A stretch of DNA of 64,000 nt, taken from contig QJNS01000085.1 in assembly GCA_004154925.1 (NCBI GenBank), positions 219,904 to 283,903 of the forward strand. The letters run 5' to 3'. The translations under genes and the position numbers were made by a program. The notes under the pieces were generated by a model. That model ran no database searches, had not been told where the DNA came from, and saw nothing but the letters and a program-made list of their open reading frames with translations. This DNA is from Monosporascus cannonballus (taxonomy: Eukaryota > Ascomycota > Sordariomycetes > Xylariales). This document shows, in pieces, positions 12,230 to 25,108 of the stretch; position 1 is the stretch's first letter; every line of letters starts with the position of its first letter.

Positions 12230-15200
12230 TTATTATTTTGGAAATACGAATCGGAATATATTGGTATACCGCTATGGTAAATTGCAAAGCTTTAGGTAAA
12301 AATTATATTGTACTAAATATGGTTAATAGGTTCAGATTACTATGGAGATATAAGTTAAAATTTTATATAGCGACAAATACTAAAAGTTAGGAATTCGCTT
12401 ATAATAACGGAAAAGTTATACGCAAAATTGATTATTTCGAAATTTCTATCTAAAGACAATATCAGACGGTTAATTTCGATATCGTTTTATTCGGGAATTA
12501 CGATATAATCTTAGAATTATTATGGATACGCTAATACGGAATTTTAATTAATGGAGGAACTGGCCAAATAAACTTCGTTTTATTCTTTATTAATAAATAA
12601 AAAGAAAAAAAAGAATTAAGATTTTAACATTCGATCGATAATAACGACAAATACAAATATAAGAATACGATAAATACCTTATTACCCAAAGAAACAAGAT
12701 ATAAAAAAGAAAACGGATATTAAAAAAAATACGACATATTATTATTACTATTAAAATAAAATTAAAACAACTAAATAACGATTTAACAAAACAACAACCC
12801 CAGAAGTTAGAAAATTTGACTAATATGCCACAATAATATAACAAATACGAGCAGCTTTTCAAAAAGGAATTTGATACAAAATTACTAGAACATAGCAAAT
12901 AGGACTATGAAATAGTTTTTAAAAAAGAATTTTCGACAAGATTTTACCTTATTTATAATCTTAGCGGAAACGAATTACGTATTTTCAAAGAATACCTGGA
13001 AAGTCGGCTAAAGAAAAAATAGATTCGACCTTCGAAGTTACCGGCAGAATACCTTATGTTTTTTATATTTAAAAAAATGGGAAACTGCAATTTATGGTTA
13101 ATTATTAATAATTAAACGATATTATAATCAAAAATCGAATATTATTATTTTAAATTACAGAAATAAAAAACCGATTTTATGGAACTAAATGATTTATAAT
13201 ATTTAATCTTAAAAATAAATATAACTTTTTAGGATTAAGAAAATACGAATAAAAAATAGCCTTTAAAACGAAATAAGGATTATTTAAGTATTTAATTATA
13301 TTAATAAGATTTACGAACGTACCAGTAACCTTTTAACGGATAATAAATTATGTATTACGAAAATACCTTAATATTTTCGTCGTTTGTTATCTCGACGACA
13401 TTTTCATTTTTTAAAAATAAAAGAAAATACAAATAAGATACGTTTATAAAGTTTTTTAAATTTTATAAAACATAAAATTATTTATTAACGCGGAAAAAAA
13501 TTAGTTCTATATATAGGAAATAGAATATTTAAAACATATTATTACCTTAGGACATATTAAGATAAACTTTAAGAAAATCGTTATAATTATAAAATAACAA
13601 ACGCTAATAACAATTAAGAAGGTATAAGCATTCCTTGGATTCACTAATTACTATAAAAAGTTTATTCGAAATTTTAGCAAAATAACCATATTTTTAACAA
13701 ATCTTATAAAAAAGTTTAAATGGACGCCAGATACGGAAAAAGCATTTTAGGCTATTAAGAATACGATTATTAGCAAACCAATATTAATTATATACGATTT
13801 AAACCGCCCCGTCGAACTAAAAACTAATATTTCGGATTACGCGTTAAACGTAATAATCGGACAATGAAATAATTAAGACAAATTATACCTTATTATATTC
13901 TTTTCGTATAAATTAAAAGGAACCGAATTTAATTACGGCATTCCAGATAAGGAATTTATAGTTATTATTATGGCATTTCGGGAATTTAAACATTTTTTAA
14001 AAGGAAATTTACACCAGGTTAAGGTTTATACGAATTATTAAAATTTTACCCGATTTATTACGACCAAAAAATTTACAAAATAATAACTTCGTTACGTAAA
14101 AGAATTGGCGAATTTCGACTTCGTTATTATCCATAAGAAAAAATCAAAAAATAACAAAATAAATATTTTAAATAAACGATTAAACCTTAAAAAATTGGTT
14201 AAAATTAGCCATATAATTTTTAATACCACCATAAAAAGATATTTACGCTAATAATAAATTGCGATAATTTAGGTAATACTTTATAATATATATTAGAAAA
14301 TTTAATAATATAACGACGGTTTCTAAGAAAACCAAAAAACGAATAAGATATAAGTTTTAAAAGAATATCAGAAAATTTAGTACGAAAAATATACGAATAT
14401 TAGTTATATAAATATTTAAAGATTTATAAAACCTTAGAAAAATTTTAACGTATATATTTTTTTTTAAAATAAAATTAATAATACAGAAAATTATACAGTA
14501 ATACGATATTTGCGCCAAAGTAAAAATTCGACGATATAAGCCATACGGAAAATTATAGCCATTATTAGTTATAAAACGACCATAATATTTAATTATACTT
14601 GATTTTATTATTAAGCTTTTTATATCAAAATATTTAATTACGGGAATATATTATAATAATATCTTTATAATCGTCGATCGATTTACGAAATTTTCCTATT
14701 TTTTACTATATTACAAAAACATAAACGCCGAATAATTAATATATATTTTTTAAAAAATATTTTCAATATATACGGATTAATAATAGAAATTATATTAAAT
14801 AAAGGATTAATATTCGTTTTAAAATTTTAATAAGGCTTAATAATATAAATCGGCTTAAATTATAAGTTATTTGACGTATTTAAACTTTAACTAAATAAAT
14901 AAATAAAACGAACAAATTAAATTTTGAAAGTTTATTTACGATATTATATTAATTACGAATAAAATAATTAAATTAAAAAATTATTAATCGTATAATTAAC
15001 TTATAATATTAATTATTATAAAAATATTAAGATAATATTTACGAACGTAAATTTTGGTTTTATTCCAAAAGTTTATAAGAAAATACGTAACGACGGTCTA
15101 ATTAATATCAAAATAATTTTTACGTTAAAATAATGATAATAATTATATTAAAAAATAAAAATAAAATTGGAATTCGTACGAAATTAAATAAGCAAATATT

Positions 15201-15640
15201 ATAATTAAAAAAGGTTAAAAGGATTAACTTTTAAAAAAAGGGAAATAATTCTTTTCGTTATAAAAAATATTTAAATAAAATAACCTAATAAAAAATTCGA
15301 TTTTAAATATATCGATTTTTATAAAATCGCCAAGAAAATCTTAAAAAATAATTATTAATTAAAACTTTTATTAAGAATTAAATTCTATTTAATTTTTTAC
15401 GGTTTATTAATTAAATTAATAATAAATATAATTAAAATATATACGGTATAAAATAATATAAAAATAAAGGACGAACAAATATACGAAATAAAAAAGATAT
15501 TTAATATATAAAAATAAAATAAGCTTACTTAATACCTAATTAAATAGAAAAAATACCTAAATTCCGAAAATACCTGAGAACCCGCCAAAAACCCTATTAA
15601 CGCCCAGCGCTTACTAAAAAATTTCTACTAACGATAACGG
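12230..15640 (+). pseudogene. Element D pol: protease, RT, RNase H, integrase, chromodomain
   Basis: A degraded polyprotein. The protease region (12,240-12,540) ends in a YDIILELLWI segment corresponding to the usual YDxILGxPW. RT spans about 12,990-13,700, with its active site as YLDDI at 13,387-13,401 and an [16 protein letters not shown] thumb near 13,630. RNase H starts near 13,780. Integrase has IIVDRFTKFSYF at about 14,665-14,705. A chromodomain lies at about 15,475-15,635, with the pattern YEIKKIFN...YLIK*KKYLNSENT*EPAKN, where both Trp codons have become stops. Chromodomains in this family bind methylated H3K9 and direct insertion to heterochromatin. Confidence 0.85.
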
Positions 15641-16231
15641 GCGCGTCCCAGTTAAAAGTTAACTAATTAATAACCGGAATATTAGGCCAATCGGCCGCGG
15701 CCTGTGTTAACGTAACAGCCGTAATAACGGCCTCCAACTATTTTTATTCCTTTCGAAGCGCTTAAACTTCTTTATGGCCTCCGTACCCTGAATACCGTGA
15801 CGAAATATTTCCATACTACGGCGACGAAACAACCGCCTTTGTTTCTGCAAACGGTCCAATTTGTTGGCGGCGGCGCGCAACGTTTTACCAACTTATTTCT
15901 TTTTATGTTTTAAACGGTCCTTTTCGTCAAAAAGTTTTTTGTACTCGGCCTTCGAAAAACCAAAAATATTATAAGAACCCCCATAATGGATGTATCGCGT
16001 ATATTTTAAAAACCTTCGGGCAACTTTATATTCTGTATTTTCCTTTTTACAATAGAAATAAAAGGGCATTTTAAAACCAAAACGTTTAATACGTTTTGAA
16101 AAAATTAAAATATTAGCATATTTACGGGAACGAAATTTTTCAATTCGACCTGATATAATAAATATATATAAAGGAAAGTTACTTACTGAAATTAACAAAC
16201 AAATAATTTAATCTTTAGGGATAAAAATCCT
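15641..16231 (+). other. Post-chromodomain extension of element D
   Basis: About 600 bases between the chromodomain and the polypurine tract, with markedly higher GC and fewer stops than the rest of D. Plus-strand translation gives a fairly long readable stretch (for example YPEYRDEIFPYYGDE) with no motif I recognise. Elements C (7,430-8,040) and C3 (29,560-30,210) have an equally long segment at the same place. It may be a C-terminal tail of pol or a 3' non-coding region. Confidence 0.45.
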
Positions 16232-16244
16232 GGAAAAGGGGAGA
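16232..16244 (+). promoter_or_regulatory. Polypurine tract of element D
   Basis: GGAAAAGGGGAGA, three bases before the 3' LTR. This is the expected plus-strand priming site. Confidence 0.75.
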
Positions 16245-16247
16245 TCG

Positions 16248-16670
16248 TATTATAACCTAACGGTCTTAGCTTTTTCTTAGACGGTCGGAACTACGAAAAG
16301 GTTAGTTCCGACCCAAGCCAAAATATTACGTAATTAGCTTAAAGGTTTTAAGGCGCCAAGCACCTTAAGCCTTTTAAGCCAGCAAAAAAGCTTAAAAAGC
16401 TTAACGGTTTTAAAGGTTTAAACCGCTTAAACACCTTAAACTAAAATAAGGATATATACATTTATTAATTTTATAATTTAAATAATTTTAATTTATAATA
16501 TTTATTAATATTAAATGTTTACATTGTAATAATTTGTTACCTAAGGTACTTTTGGCATTACGAGACGTAATACGTTACTGTATTTATTGCTTAAATTCCT
16601 ACGATACTCCTGTTAACATAAACCTGTCGACTTAAGGTTTAATAGTTGGTTAAACCACATAGCCGTCACA
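16248..16670 (+). repeat. Element D 3' LTR
   Basis: 423 bp, the same length as the 5' LTR. It begins TATTATAACC (ancestral TGTTATGACC, three G-to-A changes) and ends CCGTCACA, followed by the duplicated CTGGT. Confidence 0.9.
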
Positions 16671-16675
16671 CTGGT

Positions 16676-17909
16676 AATCGCATCCTTAATATCCTAAAAT
16701 ACCTTTTTTATGTCTGGCGTCCATTTGAACTCTTTTTCTTTCTTTATAAAATTCGTCAAAGGTATAGTTATCCTATTGAAGTTTCGAATAAACTTCCTGT
16801 AGTAATTGGCGAATCCAAGGAATACCTGTACCTCCTTAATTGTCGTTAGCGTCTGCCATTTTGTAACTGTAGCAATTTTCTTAGGGTCCATCCTAATATG
16901 TCCTAGGATGATAATATATCCCAGATATTCCATTTTTTATATATGGAATTAACTTTTTTCCGTATTAACAAATAACCTTACGTTTTATAAAACTTAAAAA
17001 ACCTTATAAACGTATTTTGCATATATTTTTTCCGTCTTTAAAAAAATAAAAATATTATCGAGATAGTAAACGACGAAAATATTCAGGTATTTTCGTAATA
17101 CGTAATTAACTATTCGTTAAAAGGTCGCTGGTACGTTCGTAAATCCTATTAATATAATTAAATACTTAAATAATCCGTATTTCGTTTTAAAAATTATTTT
17201 TTATTCGTATCTTTTTTTAATCTTAATAAAATTATATCCATCTTTAAAATTAAATATTATGAACTATTTGGCTCCATAACGTTAATCTTTTATTTCCGTA
17301 ATTAGGGATAAAAATATTTAATTTTTAATAATAACGTCGTTTAATTATTAATAATTAACCATAAATTGCAATTTCCCGTTCTTTTTAGGTACGAAAAATA
17401 TCAGGTACCCTGCCGGTAACTTCGAATGTCAAATTTATTTTTTTTATAACCGATCTTCCAGGTATTTTTTGAAAATACGTAATTCGTTTCCGTTAAGATT
17501 ATAAATAAGGTAAAATTTTATCAAAATTCCTTCTTTAAAAACTATTTTATGATCTTATTCGCTATGTTCTGATAGCTTTATATCAAACTCCTTTCTAAAA
17601 AGCTGCTTGTATCTATAATATTGTGATAACATATTAATTAAGTTTTTTAATTCCTTAGGTTGTTATTTTTATTATTCCAGTTTGTTATTTAATTGCTTTA
17701 ATTTCGTTTTAATAATAATAATAATACGTCATGTTTTTCTCTAATACTCGTTTTCTTTTTTATATCTTATTTCTTTAAGTAGTAAGGTATCTGTCGTATC
17801 TTTATGCTTGTATTTGTTGTTATTATCGATCGAATATTAAGATCTTAATTTTTGCGTTTCTTATTTGTTAATAAGGAATAAAACGAACTTTACCTGGCCA
17901 GTTCCTCCA
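16676..17909 (-). pseudogene. Element C reverse transcriptase segment
   Basis: The middle piece of C, between inserts D and A. Minus-strand translation at 16,694-16,933 gives an RT thumb with EYLGYIII and VFLGFANYYRKFIRNF. The catalytic YLDD box is seen as YLDN near 17,060, with the second Asp changed to Asn by a G-to-A transition. The fingers region lies further right. The segment ends at 17,909, where element A is inserted. The matching site in element D is near 12,555. Confidence 0.85.
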
Positions 17910-18332
17910 TGTTATAAGAACAAGGGTTCTTGTCTTGGGAGGACCTACTTTTGAGGCCTAGCGCAAGGTCGCCTCGGCTAAACGCCGGCCAAAGGAGTCT
18001 TGGCTCTTTTAAAGGTGATTTAAGTAATCTGGATAATCTGGACCAAATCATACAGATTTAATAAATCCACGACATACTCACTTTAGGAATTAGGATATAT
18101 AATGGATCGGTCTTTTATATAAATAGCACCTATTTAGTTTCGTTCTTTAATTATTAATTTAAGCCTTTAATTCAAAGGCAATTATACCGTTTTTTAATTA
18201 AGGGAAAAGTTTTTAAACTTTTTTAACAAATAAATTATTAAATTATTTTTCGCCTTATTATTACTTACAAATCAAAACCCTATTTCGGATATTATTTATA
18301 CCTCCAGGTAGATATATAACAGGTTCGTTATA
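17910..18332 (+). repeat. Element A 5' LTR
   Basis: 423 bp, from TGTTATAAGAACAAGGGTTC to GGTTCGTTATA. The U3 start contains an inverted repeat (AAGAACAAGGGTTCTT). It shares its last roughly 250 bases, but not its first part, with LTR family B. Confidence 0.9.
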
Positions 18333-18894
18333 TTTTAATAATTTTTTGATTAATAATCGACGGATAATTTAAAACTTAGTTAGGTATAAGCTTTCTTGAA
18401 TTTAGTAAAAACGATATTATAAAACGATATTTAAAAAACAAACAATATATATAATCCCCGTTCTTAACCAGTAAAATGTTATTAATAAGATTTAACGAAT
18501 TACCCCTTATTAAAAAAGTTTTTCGATTAATTAATAACATGGCACCCCTTATTACCCGATCCCAGAAAGAACCTTTTTTTTACAACTCTAACAGCAACCT
18601 ACCCCGACTCCTAAGGATACCATTAAAGTCCAGGGAAAGGAGTTAAAACGGGAAAAGGTTAAAAAGGAAGTTGAAAAAGAGATTAAGGAGGAATATGGGG
18701 TAAGGTTTTAGAAAAAAAAAGGAAAAAAAAAAGGAACCGACTGTTAACGAAAAACTATACATCTTGATAATAAAGGTTAGGGCCCTGAAAAGAGGAACGT
18801 TAAGCTTGCTTAATAGCAAAAAGCCTTAACCTTATTACTATTTGGTACGAACTAGGCACGAAAAAGAACTGTTTCACCTTTAAACTACCATAAA

Positions 18895-20200
18895 ATGCCA
18901 AACGTCAAAGGCTATAAACCAACTCCCCCTAAGCCTTACGATGGATTTACGGATATAAAAAGATTCCTGGTTCAGGCCAGGCTTTACCTCAAATTTTATA
19001 AAAATTCTTTAACGAAGAATTATCAAAAAAATAATGGCCATTTTGCAGCTATTTACAGGAAAAGTTTTCCTATGGTTCGAACCCATTATAAAAGATTACT
19101 TACGGAATTACCCCGAAAAATCCTCGGACATAACCAATTACATTTTTAACAAGTATAGATATTTCGAAAAAAAATACGAACCCTATTTGGAAATCCAAAC
19201 AAAAAATAATATGCGGTTAAATAATTTCATTTCCTCCGCCAGACCAAGTTAGCGTTTAAATATACGACCGAATTTAACCGCCTGGTAACTATTTTAAATC
19301 TGCCAAAAAATGCGTTATTTTATCCTTATTATGATAGCCTAAAGCTTTAGGTCAAAAACGAAATATATATGGAACCCAAGATAAAATCCTTTGCAAAATA
19401 TACCGACAAAGTTATTATTGCCGACCGCCGCATTTTTAATCGGTATTTCGAAAAAAAAGAGACCGGCAAACGAAATAATAATAAAAGCTTTAGTAACCGA
19501 ATTAAAAAAATAAAGGCAAACTTTAAAAAAACGAATTCTATTTCGAAAAAGCCTAAAAGGGATAAGTCCAAAATAAAATATTTTAACTGTAGCAAAAAAG
19601 GGCATTTCAAAAATAAATGTTACTTCTTTGCCAAAAGGAACTTCAAAAAAAAGGATATCTTAACCCCAGAAAAAGGCCAGAGCAGCTGAATAAGAAACCG
19701 ACAGTAAAGCAGAAAAGAAAGAAAAAGAAATTAATTCGATTTCCTTCTAGCCAGAATTCATTATTGCCATAATTATTTAAATTTAAAGCGATAACTTAAA
19801 GTACGAAAATTGTCTTATTTGCCAGGATTTTAAGGTTAAAACCTATAAGTACCATCCAGGATAAACGGCTTCCAGGATAGCCATAAAGCTTGGATGTTAA
19901 TGCTATCTTGATTCCCAGAAATATAAGATGCATATAAAGGACGGCCAGTTTCGGCTAGATATCAGCAATTATGGATAATTATCCCCAAAACTTTGTAAGC
20001 TTCTAGAATGTACCATTTACCTAAAAGAGTTAACGATAAATCCTTACGGCCTATTATATTTTACTGCCTATTACTTTAATAATTATTTTGTTTATCTTAA
20101 AACCAAAAATAATAACTTTTGGCATCAATAAGATAAAAAAATACTTATTAAATTAAATAACGAATATTAATATATTAAAAGTTTTCGATAACCAAAATAC
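18895..20200 (+). pseudogene. Element A gag
   Basis: A readable but frameshifted gag. It begins MPNVKGYKPTPPKPYDGF, followed by a retrotransposon-gag core: KVFLWFEPIIKDYL, then ITNYIFNKYRYFEKKYEP, at about 19,034-19,200 in a second frame. The zinc knuckle at about 19,575-19,620 reads YFNCSKKGHFKNKC, with only the first Cys lost to Tyr. The same gag occurs in element B2 (38,640-39,900) and, on the minus strand, in H (48,381-49,450). Starts and ends are approximate because the frame is broken. Confidence 0.8.
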
Positions 20201-20344
20201 CTTAAATCTTGTTACTTATATCCCGAGTTAAAACGGAATTAAAAGGCCATATTACAAAAATGCTTATATCATTTGCCGATATTTTACGTCCAACATAAAT
20301 TCCTAGATATAGGAATATTTTTTTCGGAAAATTACCTTTCTGAT

Positions 20345-20774
20345 TATTACGTTCAGAAGGGACTCCACTAGGCCCAAAAGAGGCCCAGGAAATTGGAAAC
20401 GCTCGGGATCTCCACCTTCCATCGGATAAACCTCGGGTCTTTATCAATCTCCAAAGACACCAGGAAACTCGTGGACGACAGATACCATAATCTCTCGAGA
20501 TCCCCAGAAACCATAAAAGACATAAAGGATAAAAAAAATATATAAAGTTTAGATCTTTTATATAGATAATTACTTACTTAGTTTTTTGTTCCTTAGTTAT
20601 TAATTTAAGCTCTTAGCCAAAAATAACTATACCGTTCTTTAATTAAAAAAGGAATACCTTAAAATCTCCTTAACGAATATATTAAATTTTTTTCCCCTTA
20701 TGGTTACCTGCAAATCAAAACCCTTTTCGGATACTGCTCATATCTCCAGGTAGATATATAACAGGTTCGTTACA
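20345..20774 (+). repeat. Solo LTR of family B inside element A
   Basis: A 430-bp LTR with no internal region. It starts TATTACGTTCAG (ancestral TGTTACGTTCAG) and ends GGTTCGTTACA. The flanks are CTGAT (20,340-20,344) and TTAAT (20,775-20,779), a target-site duplication whose right copy shows exactly one C-to-T and one G-to-A change. It interrupts element A between gag and protease. Removing it restores the continuous sequence seen in H near 47,900. Confidence 0.9.
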
Positions 20775-20779
20775 TTAAT

Positions 20780-23700
20780 CTTATAACTCAGAAGACATAA
20801 AACCGAAAAATAAGCCAGAAAGAAAATCTGATTTTGAAACTTTAATGCAAATACGGCAAAAAGATATAATTTCGATACAAAAACGATTAATGTATTAAAT
20901 ATGCTATCAAAAAAGTTCGCAAATGGAAATTCGTTTAAAACGAATGGCATCAAAAATTAAAAAACTATAAAGGCTTTCGAAATTAAGGTATTAAGGAGCC
21001 CCAATCTATAAGACCTTATGCAAAGCAACAAAAGGGATACGCAGCCAAATCGAAATTTCTTTTCAGTATAAAAACAAAACGTTTAAAACAATAATTAATT
21101 CCGGCATAAAAAATAATTTTATTTCCCCCGTAATAGCAGAAAAACATCAAATTCCCTAAAGATACAAATTAAAGTTTTACAAATTACGTACGGTAAATAA
21201 AAATCTGTTTATATACGAAGGTAAACGAATTTTTCGAAAAACCGAAGAATTTCCAGTACAAATTTAAGGATACTAAGAACGTATTTCGCTGGACATCGCC
21301 GACATCTCCGAATACGATATCATCCTGGGAATGCCCTGGCTTTATTCTAATAACCCAAGGATTAACTGGAAAAAACGAATATTTTCTTGGGATAAAATAC
21401 CAAAAAAGGACGATCGAGAAATTTGTTATATTATTAAGGAAGTACGGATCCTTAATTAAGCTTTTATAGTACTGCCGGAGTATTAAGAATTTAAGCAATT
21501 ATTTAAGGATAAAGAAAATTATAAGCTATTACCATATAATTAATAAGATCACAAAATACCTATTAAGAAAAAATATTATTTTAAACTTTACAAAATTTAC
21601 TATATAAATTTAAAAAAATTAAAGGCCTTATAGAAAAATATATAACTGGATTTGAAAAAAGAATATATCTAGTTTTTCAACTTTCTTATTGGATACCCTT
21701 TTCTTATAGTACCAAAAACCAAGGATAGCAAATAAAAGATTAATAAAAACGGAAATTTTATTTACCGAAAAATAATCGATTATAAATAATTAAACGATAT
21801 TAAAATTAAAAATGGATACCCCCTAATATTTATAAATACCTTAAAAAAACGCCAGCAAAGCTAAATAGTTTACGGTACTTAACTTTCAAAATAGCTATTA
21901 TCGTATCCGAATAGCTAAAGGAGAAAAATAAAAAATAATATTTAGAATAATATATGGACTTTATGAATACAAAGTAATGCCGATAGGATTTACCAATATT
22001 CCCGCTAGCTTCCAAAATCTAGTTATAACCACTTTTAGATAATTCCTGGATAAACTCGTATTTGTCTACCTCGACGATATCCTCATTTATTTAAAAACCC
22101 TGGAAGAACATAAGAAATACGTGGCCCAAATACTTAGGACTTTAAACGAAACAAATATTCGAATTAACCTAGCCAAAAACGTATAGTATATACAGAAACT
22201 AGATTTTCTGGGATTTACTTTTACCCCCGGTTAAATTCAAATCCAACGTTCCAAATTAAAAGCAATTAAAAACTGGCCTATCCCTAATAAGGCGACCGTT
22301 ATAAATATCCGACAAATCTTAGGATTTACGGGTTACGTACGTAGCCTAATCGAGAAGTACAGAAATATTGTTAGGCCATTAACGAAACTTACCACCAAAA
22401 AATATGTCGGAAAAGAATTTAAACTCCTAAAGGAAACAAAAAAAACGTTCCGAAAACTGAAGAAAATAATTATTAATGGATTAATAATAAAAATGCCAAA
22501 CCCAGATAAAAAGAAACGCCTAAAAATAAATACCTTAAAATACGCCTTGGGTGCAATCTTAAAATAATAAGAAGATAACGGCAAATAATACCTAATAGCA
22601 TATTACTTAAAAGTATTCCAAAATGTAAAATTCAAATATTAGATTTACGATAAAAATTTATTAATAATTATTAACGCTTTTAAAAAATAGGAACCTTATT
22701 TTAATAAAATAAAAGAACTTTTCGATATTTACTTTAATTATAAAAATCTTATGCGATTTATGAAAGCTTAAAAATTAAATAAACGATATGAAAAATGGAT
22801 GATTTTTTTTTAAGATTTAACTTTAGAATATATTATATTAAAAGAAAAGAAAATATCGAGGTAGATATTTTTAATGGTAAGGGAGATTACGATTCCAAGA
22901 TTTCTAAAAGAAGTATGCAAATGTTATAGTATAATAAGGACGGTATTATATAACTATGTAAAATAATAAGAAAATAAATTTTAAAATTTTTGATACGGTT
23001 CCGGAATTCTTACGATATAAAGGAATAAAAAGAAATTTAATATTTAAAAGGGCAACCAAAAAATTAGCTGTTATACTATGGCAAAATTTATGTTCCAAAG
23101 GATTAACAGGAACAATTTGTAAGGGAATTCCATAAAGACCTATTGCATAAATACTAAGGAATTTTCAAAATTACCAGACGACTTCAAAAAATATATAATT
23201 TTCCAAAGTTACGCCGTATGGTTAAAAAGGTACTTAAGAATTGCAATATTTGCAACAAGGCTAAAGCAGTACGACATAAGCCTTACGGATTACTGCAACC
23301 TACCGACATCCCTAACAAGGCATAGAACACCATAGCTTGGGATTTCATCATTAACTTACCTCTATCTAAAAACCTAGTTACTAAAGTTAAATACGACGGA
23401 ATATGGGTAATTGTCGACAGATTTACCAAGTATGAATACTTTTTACCTTTTAAAAAAAACGCAACGGCAGAACAGTTAGCTTACGCCTTTATTAAATATT
23501 ATTTCGATAAATATAAGATATTAAAAAAGATTATTTCCGATAAAAATACGCTTTTTATTTCAAATTTGGTACCAACTTTTTTAAATAAATCGGTACCAAG
23601 TTTAAGTTTTTAATAGCATATTATCCTTAAACAGATGGACAAATAAAACGACTTAATTAAACTCTGGAACAATATCTTCGAAATTACGTTAATTATTAAT

Positions 23701-24420
23701 AAAATAACTAGGTAAAACTTTTATTATTAACATAAATCGCTTATAATATATTTATTAACGAAAATATAGACGTATCCCTTTATACCGCTATGTACGAACA
23801 TAATGCAGAAATAAAACGACCTAAATAATTACTTAATAAGGTATTAAAAATTATTATAATTACCCCAAAAGCAAAAACGTTAACAACAAAAATTAAGATA
23901 ATTTAAGCCCGTTTTTAAAATAAATTGCGATTTCTTTAATAACGGATAACCCAGTATTATAATAAAAAAATTAAAGGATTAATTCTAACGAAAAGAAATA
24001 AGGTTTACCTGTTACGTTAAAAATAAAACGTAATTTCGAACATCTTACAAATCAAAACGAAAAAATTTAGCGATAAGTTCAATTTCAAAAAACTTAAACC
24101 GTTTAAGATTAAAAAAGTTATTTCCAAAACTAACTATCGACTGTCGCTACCCAAAAACATAAAAATACACCCTGTTTTTCACATCTTTTTACTTAAGCCA
24201 ACACCCAAAAACGCCCCGTTAAAAACAGACCTGGAATTCGAAAAAAAACTTTGACGAATACGAAGTCGAAAGAATACTGGATTCCAGAATAATTAAAAAC
24301 AAAGTTCAATATTTAATTAAATAAAAGGATTACCTATCCGAAAAAAATATTTAGGAACTATTTAACCACTTAACGAATACGATAAACCTAATTAAAACGT
24401 TCTACCGCCAAAATCCTGAC
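20780..24420 (+). pseudogene. Element A pol: protease to chromodomain
   Basis: A degraded polyprotein. The protease active site (D-S-G in the family) is N-S-G at about 21,095-21,103, and DIILGMPWL follows near 21,315-21,340. The RT active site YLDD is intact at 22,067-22,078, and the thumb LGFTGYV is near 22,315-22,340. RNase H lies at about 22,500-22,800. Integrase has an HKDLLHKYQGIFK zinc-finger start (about 23,130), CNICNKAKAVRHKPYG (about 23,248) and a VDRFTKYEYFLPF core near 23,413. The chromodomain at about 24,253-24,415 reads DEYEVERILDSR...YLIK*KDYL. A frameshift in an A-run just before it also breaks the frame. Confidence 0.87.
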
Positions 24421-25108
24421 CGACCATCTCCAGTACGGCCAAGGTCGCAGGCGATAATAATCCCCCGTTCAAATTAACCCTTACGCCGTTCCAATCGAAA
24501 AAGTTAAATGCTTCCACCATTATATTCATTTCGGAAGCAAGCCGTATTTGCTCCTTTTCTATACGTCGCTATTCCTCCTTTACCCTTTCCCGTTTTTTTA
24601 ATTAATTTAATTCCAAACCCTTTTTTAACATTTCCACAGCCTTTTTTTAAGAAGGTTTTGTTAAAATTGCAGTTGTTTCAACCGGCTAATAAATTTTTTT
24701 ATTTTTTTTTCCGCTGCTTCCTGGTACGCCAAAAACGCGTCCTCAAGTTTACGTTATTCCCTTTATAAACGTTTCTATGTTTCGTTTATCTTTTTTAGGG
24801 AATTCATAATTAAAACGTTACAAAAAGAACGTTAACGACAGATGTAATAACTGCAGTTTAGGTACTCCAAAACGTAAAAACATTCAGGTTTACCAAAACG
24901 AACGCAATTAAAACAAAAAAAAGCCTTAATACCGAACTTTTTAATTAATTTAATACGAATATTTCGAAAATCGCGTTAATTTAGGCGAGATTTTCTTTTC
25001 TGGATACGACCCGACATATTAAAATCAGTTACAAAGTCCGAATTACATACTTTGGAAAACCACTTACCTTTTATCTTTGGAATAAAAATCCTTAAAAAGT
25101 GGAAATAA

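Larger units (their letters stand above)
9882..16670 (+). mobile_element. Chromovirus D inserted in element C
   Basis: A complete 6,789-bp element with two 423-bp LTRs and a perfect TSD CTGGT at 9,877-9,881 and 16,671-16,675. It interrupts the RNase H/RT junction of element C in opposite orientation. The order gag, protease, RT, RNase H, integrase, chromodomain is readable on the plus strand. It belongs to the same lineage as C: internal regions and the R/U5 part of the LTR match, but U3 is unrelated. Confidence 0.92.
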
